Program-made: the position numbers and the translations under genes
Assembly (NCBI GenBank): GCA_037951165.1
Contig: JBBDHG010000024.1
Location: 7,211,001-7,275,000, forward strand
DNA length: 64,000 nucleotides
Origin: Lophius americanus
Lineage: Eukaryota > Chordata > Actinopteri > Lophiiformes > Lophiidae
Direction of reading: 5' to 3'
Part shown: in pieces, positions 56,373 through 64,000 of the stretch
How the letters are laid out: every line of letters starts with the position of its first letter
Position numbering within the stretch: position 1 is the first letter of the stretch
Notes under the pieces: generated by a model
Databases searched by the model: none
What the model was told of the DNA's origin: nothing
What the model saw: the letters and a program-made list of their open reading frames with translations, nothing else

Positions 56373-56560
56373 GTGGTGTAATTAATCAGACTAAAGCCAC
56401 CACATGTCTGGCCGACAGTCACTTAAGGAATTAGCTCTAGGTATACAAATCACTGCTGGTCTAATTAACTAAATTGTTGTTAATGTGCAGCATGTGCGCC
56501 GGACACTCTCCTGTAAAGGACAAGAAGCTAAAATTGTTTCGTAAGTAAGCCTGTTTATAG
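56373..56560. promoter_or_regulatory. Candidate conserved non-coding element
   Basis: GTGTAATTAATCAGACTAAA, GGTCTAATTAACTAAATTG and TTGTTAATGTGCAGCATG in 190 bp. Homeodomain-like TAATTA occurs twice. Directly abuts the Tc1 end. Confidence 0.35.
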
Positions 56561-56860
56561 AAAGAAGAGTCGTCTTAAGAATTTATGCCGATTAAACAAT
56601 ATTTTTTTCAGCAGTTGGCTGGAGAATTTTCCTCCACAGTTATTTTCAGAATAGCTTTACTTTTCATTTACAGGCTATTTTATATTCCATTTTTTAATTC
56701 TTTTTTTTTTTGTCTTATGTCTTGCTCATTAGCTGCAGATCCCTAACTTTAGTGGAAACAGATTGGGAGCATATCCTGATTCTCCTATAATATTATTTTG
56801 TAAACAGCAGAAGTGAAATACTTAATCCTGTCAACTCCACAGTCTATACTGTCTCCACTC
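56561..56860. other. Unassigned AT-rich DNA
   Basis: Nothing recognised; it would be upstream sequence if the adjacent promoter candidate is real. Confidence 0.35.
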
Positions 56861-56922
56861 TATAAGTGCACAAGCCTGGACGCTGTAACTGAGTGCAGAT
56901 GCAGGAACATCGAAGACAAACG
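56861..56922 (+). promoter_or_regulatory. Possible core promoter and short first exon
   Basis: CTATAAGTG at about 56860 is TATA-like. About 30 bp downstream (around 56890) would be the start site. At 56922/56923, CAAACG is followed by GTGAGTG, a strong splice donor. Together they would make a first exon of some 30 nt with no ATG before the donor except GATGCAGG (56898-56905). This could start a non-coding or 5' untranslated exon. It rests on short motifs only. Confidence 0.2.
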
Positions 56923-57594
56923 GTGAGTGTTTGTTATTTGTTGGCTTCTGTCATGGAGAGAGCAGCATAAACAAGAATCGGAGACTTTTCTATGACAGAG
57001 TATTTTCCACCAGTTTTGTGTTCATCCAGTAAATTCCTGGGATAAGAAGTGCTTTCGTGCTCAAGCTACTGGTAATGAATATGTCAGTAGAGTTTTTGGC
57101 TCAGTTAGACACAAAAAATTTTACTTAGGGTCCAATTACCCATTATATAATGGCACACTGACTGCTTAAGTGGTTGGATTTGACTTGAACATAGCATGAA
57201 CCCAGAACCCACTGACAGGTAGCTCATTGGCTGAGCAGACCCTGAAGAGAACAATTAATCTGCTACAAAAGGAAAAAACATAATTTATTCTTTTGAGTAA
57301 AACAGACAAGAGTCAACTGGGGACTTAGTCACTGCTAGTATCTGAAAATTTGCTCGATCTGTCTCTATTAAGAGGGAACATTGATTCCTCCTAACAGTGA
57401 ACAATGATTCCAGGAGCTCTGGTATTTTCCTTCGTTGATGAAGGATTACCGACTCCTTTCGCTTTTTTTTTCACGTACAAAAAAAACCTCATCTGACTTT
57501 TTTTTCCTCATTGGAACAGTTCGGTGATTGTTTTCCTGCCTGCACTTAACTTATTATTCTGGATAGTCTAAGATGCAAATAACGAACTTTGTAA
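56923..57594. other. Unassigned DNA
   Basis: No recognised gene or repeat. Confidence 0.4.
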
Positions 57595-57750
57595 TTTTCC
57601 CAGCTGGCACGGGATGTTGATGTAACGTCAGAAAAGACGTTGGACCCTAACGTCTAACAGACGGGAGATTTTTGTCGGAGATGAATATCACGTTGATGTC
57701 AAAACCCAATGTTGGTTTGACGTGTAAACGGTAGACTTTTGGTTGGCCTT
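57595..57750 (+). repeat. Fish interspersed repeat with recurrent ACGT motif
   Basis: CAGCTGGCACGGGATGTTGA, TAACGTCAGAAAAGACGTTG, CCTAACGTCTAACAGACG, TATCACGTTGATGTC and GGTTTGACGTG repeat a (T/G)ACGTT or ACGTC word at short intervals. I recall this as a common non-autonomous fish repeat. Class uncertain. Confidence 0.5.
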
Positions 57751-57779
57751 AAGAACATAATATCTGTCAGAAACTAGCA

Positions 57780-57975
57780 TGCATCCATTTTCTGTACCCG
57801 CTTGCAGGGGGCGGAGCTGGTGTACTCATGGTGTCAGTCCGGAGCCCAGATAAATGGCTTGAGTTGCATCGGGAAGGGCGTTCTGTATAAAACCTGTGTC
57901 ACTTCAGTAATACAGATGAGTCTCTGCTGGGGTGACCTCTAATCAACAGCCGCACCAAAGATGAAAAACATCAGC
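57780..57975 (+). repeat. Likely 3' tail of an RTE-like LINE
   Basis: GCATCCATTTTCTGTACCCG, GTTGCATCGGGAAGGGCG and GGTGACCTCTAATCAACAGC resemble the 3' end of the fish RTE-like LINE whose reverse transcriptase scrap lies at 23.9 kb. No coding sequence remains. Assignment is from memory. Confidence 0.5.
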
Positions 57976-58639
57976 AGAACCTCCTATTTCCCAGTGGATT
58001 CTGACATATTTACATGCTTTTTATCTGGAACTTTTTATACTGCACTTTATGCATCGCAGTGAACAAAGTTAAAGTTTACTTTTTAATATGATGTTGGTGT
58101 ATGTAAGTTTCTGGTACAGCTTTTTGATTTTCAGGTAGAGTTTCTTTTCTGCTGGGTTAAGTTATTTATTATTCTTAAAAACATATTACCTCCACTGAGA
58201 AGGTAACATTTTATGACAGATAACAGAAAGACTAATGGACACATTTACATGAAATTTTATCCTGAGGTACGTTTTTGCACTGCCTAGAAGTGATTTTGGT
58301 TTTGGTGATTATAAGTGTAAAATACAATAAATAAAACAAATACAATGTTAAAATACAGCAACAAAGCCGGCTGGAGCAATGATTCCACCATGTGGCCAAA
58401 CTGCTGACTCGACACTGCCAGTTTTGTTTTGGCGAGGATAGACAAATGTAATCTGGAGCCATAGCCTTATTAATGAGAGCTTAAGGTCTTTCTGACGTTA
58501 CATTGTTGAAAAGTTCGGGGAATACTGGGAGAAGACACTTGCAAGAATGTAAAATAGTCAGAAATGCTTTTTAAAGAATTTAGTTTTGCTAACTTGTGCT
58601 GGGCTTGGAACAGACCAGTTGTGAAAAGTTAATACTGGT
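57976..58639. other. Unassigned DNA with weak repeat at 58185-58290
   Basis: ACCTCCACTGAGAAGGTAAC and the following AACAGAAAGACTAATGG resemble the repeat at 32.7 kb. A 76-codon minus-strand frame at 58232-58462 has no domain. Confidence 0.35.
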
Positions 58640-59300
58640 AGCCATGGACTGGTTAAAGTTCCCATGATGAAACCGGTCCAAAGTCGAAAGGACATCCATG
58701 GGGCACATCAGCATCAGAACCGGACCACGGAGCAATGGAAGAAGGCTGCCGTGTCCGATGAAGCATGTATATGTGTCTCAATTTCCCGGGTAAGAGATGG
58801 GTTGGGACACATTAAGGGAAGATGTCAAGCTAGGAGAGGCAGGTTCAATCCTCTGAGACCTGCCCTTCATGTGGTTGTTTCTTTGACATGTACCACCTAT
58901 ATCAACATTGTTGCAGACCATGTACAATCCTTCCTGGAACCGCTATCCCTTACTGGCAGTGGCCTCTTTCAGCAGAATGATGCCCCCTACCACACTGCAA
59001 AAATGGCTCAGAAATGTTTAGAGGAACATAAGAATAAGTTCAAGGTGTTGACCTGGCCACCAAAATCCCCAGATCTCAATCCAGCAGAGCATCTGTTGGA
59101 AGTGCTGGACAAACAAGTCTGATCCATGGAGGCTTCACGTCCCAATTTGCACCAAGCATCTGCTGCTTACATCTTGGTGCCAGATACCACAGCACCCCTT
59201 TAGAGGTCTGCTGGGGTCCATGCCTCCATTGATCAGAGCAGTTCTAGTGGCAAAAGCTGGCCGAGACATTATCCAGCAGGTGGATATAATATTATGGCTG
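58640..59300 (+). pseudogene. Tc1-like transposase fossil, catalytic half
   Basis: This is the best-preserved copy. A 152-codon frame starts at 58664. The DDE catalytic triad can be traced: VSDEAC (D32) for the first aspartate; GLFQQNDAPYHTA (residues 100-112), where the aspartate expected after QQ is now N105 with D106 next to it; and SPDLNPAEHLLEVLDKQV (residues 135-152), where E142 matches the third acid and Trp of HLW is Leu. Residues 48-75 are garbled by a deletion. The DNA-binding N-terminus is absent, and the frame stops at 59122 while similarity continues to the right end (CAGGTGGATATAATATTATG) near 59300. Dead: loss of the second acid and of the N-terminus. Confidence 0.9.
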
Positions 59301-60734
59301 ATATGATGGTTCTGTATTTGCGTTTGAATGAGTCTGTGTACTCGCCAAGCTGTGTTTGTGGATCTCTGTAGAACTTTTGCATCCAGACAAAGTCGTGAAA
59401 CCTAATTGTTTGCACATGTGGCGGATTTTTAAGTGTTTAAAATAAAGTTAGTTTCAAGAAGAAGCAAAAAAAAAATGTAAGAGGGGGAGCCTGTCTTCAG
59501 CTAAACACCCCTCCTTCTGCTGAAACCAATGCCTTTCTCTTTCCCTACTCACGGGAGTAAAGGTCAGAGGTCACAGGGGAAGATCGTTGTGATTGGATAC
59601 AGGCCTGTTGTACCAGAACTGGAGGACATATTAAAGTTATTGTGAGTAATGTGACACTCCCACCAATCGGATCAAGCTGATGTCATAAATTAAAATAACA
59701 CAACATCTAGCTTGTAGCGACTAAGTGTATTAACAAATAAAAAGCAGCATGAGGTAAAAGAAGAAAAAAAAAGAAAGAAAAATCTGGCATACCACCCAAT
59801 CCCCCCCTCTCACCCCTCAGTCCTTTTTAGGGGGAGATAAAGTGTTCCAGAGACAGGGATCCAAGCACAATTTCAAAGATGTATCAGAGGGGAGAGATGG
59901 AAAAGTGCTTTTAATCTTGTGTAACCCTATAGGCCTCTAAATGGGAAGGGCTGCAGAGAAAGGATCCTTTAAAGAAGACATATAATCCTAATTAAAACAC
60001 AGACCAGAGCTACCACTTGATCTTAGGAGCGTGGGGGGGTGGGGATGGGGGTGGAGGGGTGAGGGTTGTCGGATGATGGTTGTCGACCCAACCATCATCT
60101 AGTTGGGAATCTTTCGTTGTGGCTGAAGCTGATCTAGTAAAATAAGGCTCAGAGTCTAAAAAAAACAACAGCGATCATTACGGCTATCCTGCGCCGCGCT
60201 AATGAACACCGCCACTTTAAACTACCAGTCTTCATAGCGTACATGAGAGGGACTATAAATGATCAGAGAGATGTCACACAGAAAACCTTTTATCCATTTT
60301 ACTGCAACAGTGACATCAAGAATATTAGCATCAAAAACAGGCTGTCCTCATCCTCAGTATGAAGGTGGAGTAAGATCACCACGATGTTCCTTTCTTGATT
60401 TTCCTTTGCTCTGTTTCATCCTCTATCTGTGTCCTGTCTTTCCACATTTTTGCGTTGATACCCCCCCTTTACCCCAATACCCCTGCTCACTCCAGCTCCC
60501 CCCACCATCTCTCCCGTCCATTGATCAGGGTAATTGAGAACAGCCATTCCCCCCACCCCCCACCCCCACCCCACTTCTCAGCAGTCCTCCACTGCTGCCC
60601 CTCCCCAGCCTCATGAAAGCCCAGACATCTGGTCCACATACACCCCAAGTCTTCATCCCCCCCAGTCACCTCCGAGCCCCTGTCCTTCTCGGGAATAACC
60701 AGACCGAGTCCCAGGACATTTTAGCGGTTGTGTT
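59301..60734. other. Single-copy DNA; candidate element at 59580-59770
   Basis: GACACTCCCACCAATCGG, ATTAAAATAACACAACATC and TAACAAATAAAAAGC in 59580-59770 look regulatory. An 11-bp inverted repeat, GATGATGGTTG and CAACCATCATC, is at 60072-60099. C-rich sequence at 60470-60680 gives proline-rich frames. No gene or known repeat is recognised. Confidence 0.3.
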
Positions 60735-60800
60735 GGAGAGCAAGAAGATGTTGGACAGGAAGAAGATGTTGGAGAGGAAGAAGATGTTGGAGAGGAAGAA
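60735..60800. repeat. 18-bp minisatellite, about 4 units
   Basis: AGGAAGAAGATGTTGGAG repeats with an 18-bp period and one T-to-C-type change. In the plus frame 60613-60816 it reads as a KKMLERK-type heptad-like repeat. 18 is a multiple of 3, so any frame is preserved. No domain is recognised in the 67-codon frame. Confidence 0.85.
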
Positions 60801-62259
60801 CAACGAAAAGCAATAAAAATGAAGCCATGCAAAAAAAAAAAAATAGATCTCTATTACAAAGAAATCTGATAAAGGTTTAGCACCAAAACATTACAATATA
60901 TGCATATAATTCTGCAAGATAGACAGTCTGCTGAAACGCGTTATTGCAAGTTCTGATCCACTCTTCCCCGTCCGACATACCTGGCTTGAAAATAGATGTG
61001 CTGAGAATTCTTTTCTCGCTTTGTGTTTCATAAATTGCTACGACTTTTACCGTACTTGCGAGCTCCTTCTTCCCCAGAGAATGGTTTGAGAAAACTTTTT
61101 GTGAAAGACAGAGGTGGGAACCAATTAAGTGCAACACTTACCGAACTTCAGTATAATTTTAAGCTAGAGTTCTTTTATGACAACTTTTTTATACACCTTC
61201 ATTCTAACACAAATATTTGACCTTTCAACATCTCGAATTTCCAAAACAAGCTTGTTACTAGTAGTTTATTTTCCTGTTGCAACATTTTTGCTCTACTTAA
61301 AATGCAGGAATCAAGTGATGAATGATTAAAACATGTGATTCCACTGTATTTTCTACTAATAATATATGAATAAGATCAGTTATTACTGGGTGCAGTCGGC
61401 TACAGAAGCTTAATGCGTTCATAACGGCCCTGTTTTTTCAAAATTACTGACATAATGTTGTGATTCATTAGAGGAAAAACAGAGCCTTGATTTTCTGAAC
61501 TAATGAGATAATAGTCTCATTTATTCGGGAAAATATTTGTATTCGAACAACTGCTGGACTGTTTGCTGAGACAACATGTAGCCGGCCTGAGCCAGCCTAA
61601 GTCACAGAGGTGATTTTCAATATTATAGTTCTCCAAATATGTACAACTGACTTTAAATTTTATTCATTCTAAAGGTGAAGATTAAAATGTACCTAAAAAT
61701 AAAGTTTTTAAAAATACAAATTTACTGTCCAGCTTTAGACATTATTTTGTTAATAATTCCCAGTTTCACTGCCACCACCCTCGACAGGGCGGAGACTCTT
61801 CATCCTCCTATGTACAAAACATCCTGTGATCATTTACGATCCGGTATCGTGGAGAAATTTAATGGAATGAAACCATTAATTTAATGGATTTTGAACATCA
61901 TTGTCTGCATATAAGAATCTACTTAAAATGAACTTGCTGTCAAATTGTCTGATTTGATTTATTAACTCCAATTATGTCTCTGCATTTTTTTCAAAACACA
62001 TTTTAATGGGACATTTTAGTTTGTATGAATCGAATAAAACTCTTTCTGCTCTTGGTTGTGTTTTTTATTTAAGCCTAAGTATGTTTCTCATCTGCCCTCA
62101 CACATGTTTTTTTTTTTTACTTTTCTTTGCATCTCCTTTTCATATCTTGTTTTGATGGTGTGAAATAAATAGATGAAATAAAAGAGTGTCGTGTATGCAT
62201 CCTCTTATAAATGTGAATCCCATCATATAAGTTCAACTGATCCTGGAGAGACGTGGTAA
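60801..62259. other. Unassigned AT-rich DNA
   Basis: No recognised gene or known repeat. Poly-A at about 60830-60842, poly-T at about 62108-62119. Confidence 0.4.
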
Positions 62260-62495
62260 CATCCATCCGGGGCAGCTGCATCTCAGATGGTAGAGCGGTC
62301 GTCTCCCACTCTGAAGATCGGATGGTAGCAAGTTCAAGGCCCAGCGATTCCACATTTTGTCAAGACCCTGAACCCAATATGCTCCCCAGGCCTTAAAAGG
62401 GGCTTCCCACTGCTCCTTCAGGGATGGGCTAAATGCAGAGAAATGATTTCACTATGATGTACTTTGTATGATTAAATGTCATTAATAAAGGATAA

Positions 62496-62496
<1 letters not shown>
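62260..62496 (+). mobile_element. tRNA-derived fish SINE
   Basis: A-box ATGGTAGAGCGGTCGTC (62288-62304), B-box region AGCAAGTTCAAGGCCC (62328-62343), then ACCCTGAACCCAATATGC and GGGATGGGCTAAATGCAGAG, and a tail AAATGATTTCACTATGATG ending in ATTAATAAAGGATAAATT. This matches the common fish SINE, and the ATT microsatellite follows as its 3' repeat tail, as expected for this family. The B-box has one or two mutations. It encodes no protein. Confidence 0.8.

Positions 62497-62530
<34 letters not shown>
62497..62530. repeat. (ATT)n microsatellite
   Basis: About 34 bp of ATT, probably the expanded 3' tail of the SINE immediately upstream. Confidence 0.95.
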
Positions 62531-62534
62531 CTGA

Positions 62535-62600
62535 ACGACTGGAAAGCGACCAAGCTAAAACTGGATGAAACTAAAATGCTGTTATCACTCTAAAAACAAT
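62535..62600 (+). pseudogene. Possible LINE reverse transcriptase scrap
   Basis: GACTGGAAAGCGACCAAGC reads DWKATKL, followed by KLDETKMLL. This resembles the segment WxxxNFLQLNxDKTEVLL downstream of the ADD box in L2-type LINEs. It is about 20 residues long and weak. Confidence 0.3.
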
Positions 62601-62628
62601 GCCATGATTATCTGCTATTACTTTAGAA

Positions 62629-63369
62629 CACGTGTCAAACTCAAGGCCCGCGAGACAATATCTAATTCCTATAATAACTGACCCAACGCCACAGATACTA
62701 CAAATCCCAGAATGCACTGCAAGAAAACAAATTTAAAACCCTGTTCGATGAATGTATTAATCATTTGCACACGCGGTTTAGTAAATACGTCGCACGTTTT
62801 AATTCACTGGAGGGCTATCCCGTTCTCTAGCCGTCCCACACGAGTCGTTGCTGTTGCGTTAAAAACAAGAAAACTTAATGCTTACATTTAATGTCGAATG
62901 CACCTGTAGGTTATTTTTGAACCTTAGAGTTTTCTGAGAAGCAGCTGCTCCAGACTGAAGGAGGAGCAACAGTCAGCTTTCCCTGTTTTATTGTGGCAGA
63001 AGAAAGAAAAACAGCCCAGCCGTTTAAAAAGGATTATATACATTTACCTTTTTGTTGATATTGTTGATCAAAAACTGATTGATTTCATATGTAACTTGAA
63101 AAAAAAACATTGTGTCTGTGAATAAACACTTTTCAATGGAAATGATTGAAGTGAAACACTTCTAATAGAAGGAGACTTTAAAAAAAGTAATGCCGATCTA
63201 TTTTGATTTTTATCTATAGTTTGATTATTTTCTATCCCCTTAGTTTGTTGATATTTCTATAAAATGAGTAAAGAAAAAAAGAAAAAATTCTTATGGTACC
63301 TCGGATTAAACATGGCCAAGTTGAGTCCTATTTGCCCCCATTTCTCTGTGAATGAGTTTGACACCCCTG
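62629..63369. mobile_element. Non-autonomous hAT element, 741 bp
   Basis: The left end, CACGTGTCAAACTCA, and the reverse complement of the right end, CAGGGGTGTCAAACTCA, form a terminal inverted repeat. It is flanked by 8-bp direct repeats CTTTAGAA (62621-62628) and CTTCAGAA (63370-63377), 7 of 8 identical. That length and CAG...CTG ends are typical of hAT. The TGTCAAACTC terminus is shared with many vertebrate hAT elements. The interior has no transposase frame. Confidence 0.8.
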
Positions 63370-63429
63370 CTTCAGAAAAACAGGCTAAAAAAAGTCACGT
63401 CATCATTATAGTACAGTATAGTAAAGTAA

Positions 63430-63469
63430 CAGTATAACAGTATAACGGTATAACAGTATAACAGTATAC
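63430..63469. repeat. 8-bp tandem (CAGTATAA)n
   Basis: Five units with one CGGTATAA variant, within a longer GTATA-rich stretch from 63410. Confidence 0.9.
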
Positions 63470-63846
63470 AACTGTAACTGTAACAGTATAGTTCACTTTT
63501 CTGAGCATTTCCACTTTTGCTGGAAGAATCAATACTTCAACCTCCTTTTACACAACGGTACATGTACTTGAATATAGAATGTGTGTCCTTACATTACATT
63601 TAGTCAGGATCATTAGCTTTTATACATATAATATGGACATAAAGAAAATGATATTATGATATTATATAGCCTATATAAAAATATATATCCCTACGCTGTG
63701 TTTCTCTTTATGTTTGGAAATGTGTTTCCTTTCCTGTCTGCAGGGGAAAATGGCCTGATAGAAAGGGAAGTCGGATATTTTAAGTTTGATGTATTTGTTG
63801 TAGTGTGTGCACGAGTGTGTGTTTGTGTTCATCCAGCGGCAGCAGT
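63470..63846. other. Unassigned DNA
   Basis: No recognised gene. AT-rich with TG-rich part at 63800-63830. Confidence 0.4.
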
Positions 63847-63869
63847 GGCGGCGGCGGCGGCGGCGGCGG
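63847..63869. repeat. (GGC)n microsatellite
   Basis: About seven GGC units. The 79-codon frame at 63656-63895 reads them as poly-Ala and has no domain. Confidence 0.9.
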
Positions 63870-64000
63870 TGGTGTATGTTTCGCGTTACAGATAGAGATC
63901 AGGCAGGGACAGATTTAATTAACAGATATCTCTTCTTAATGTAGATTCTTTTGGCACCCTCAGATACAACCCCCCCTGTGCCTATCCAACCAGAAAAAGA
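63870..64000. other. Window end, possible start of a regulatory block
   Basis: GACAGATTTAATTAACAG and CTTCTTAATGTAGATTC. Too short to judge. Confidence 0.25.

Noticed and set aside
63656..63895. Poly-Ala frame at the window end
   Set aside because: Comes from the GGC microsatellite; no domain upstream.
1..64000. Endogenous retrovirus or LTR element
   Set aside because: No pair of direct terminal repeats, no gag/pol/env blocks seen.

Overview
This is eukaryotic nuclear DNA, almost certainly from a teleost fish and probably a percomorph (the latter is inference). The evidence is the repeat content, recognised by eye from remembered families: a Rex3-type RTE retrotransposon, a second RTE-like LINE, tRNA-derived fish SINEs, five decayed copies of one fish Tc1-like transposon, two small hAT elements with matching 8-bp target duplications, and many long (TG)n, (AG)n, (AT)n and (ATT)n arrays. 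There is no operon structure, no rRNA or intact tRNA gene, no CRISPR array, and no complete protein-coding gene that I can recognise. Most long open frames lie in microsatellites, in transposon fossils, or in stop-poor single-copy DNA read on both strands. The window looks like a gene desert or one very large intron.

Layout. 1-12 kb: mostly single-copy sequence with a hAT transposase scrap (1.64-1.77 kb), a tandem copy of an unclassified repeat family (here called family R, 5.5 kb), a SINE (6.0-6.2 kb) and an L2-like LINE scrap (8.3 kb). 12-14 kb: the best regulatory-looking block, with three perfect octamer (POU) sites, a SOX-type palindrome, and a small secreted-peptide-like frame followed by a hairpin. 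16-25 kb: a MITE-like repeat fused to a basic open frame, family R with a fresh 22-bp hairpin, a Tc1 fossil, a hAT element of about 680 bp, a possible coding exon at 23.46 kb, an RTE reverse-transcriptase fossil and another family R copy. 26-33 kb: a 35-bp minisatellite abutting an L2 scrap, a Tc1 fossil, a perfect 74-bp inverted repeat inside an older repeat, and family R. 33-46 kb: mostly single-copy, with conserved-element candidates at 33.0-33.7, 35.8-36.2, 40.4-40.6 and 43.6-44.2 kb. 46-59 kb: repeat-rich (an inverted pair of family R copies, three Tc1 fossils, Rex3), with regulatory-looking islands at 48.0-48.4, 54.8-55.4 and 56.4-56.6 kb and a possible core promoter plus first exon at 56.86-56.92 kb. 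59-64 kb: single-copy DNA, a SINE, and a 741-bp hAT element.

How the parts work together: the transposon pieces are dead fossils and share no pathway. The likely function of the window lies in the non-repetitive islands, which are rich in homeodomain-type TAATTA cores and POU octamers. They resemble the conserved non-coding enhancers found around vertebrate developmental regulator genes. That is inference from composition alone; I cannot name the target gene. Family names rest on memory of fish repeat sequences, and boundaries are approximate unless a terminal repeat or target duplication is stated.
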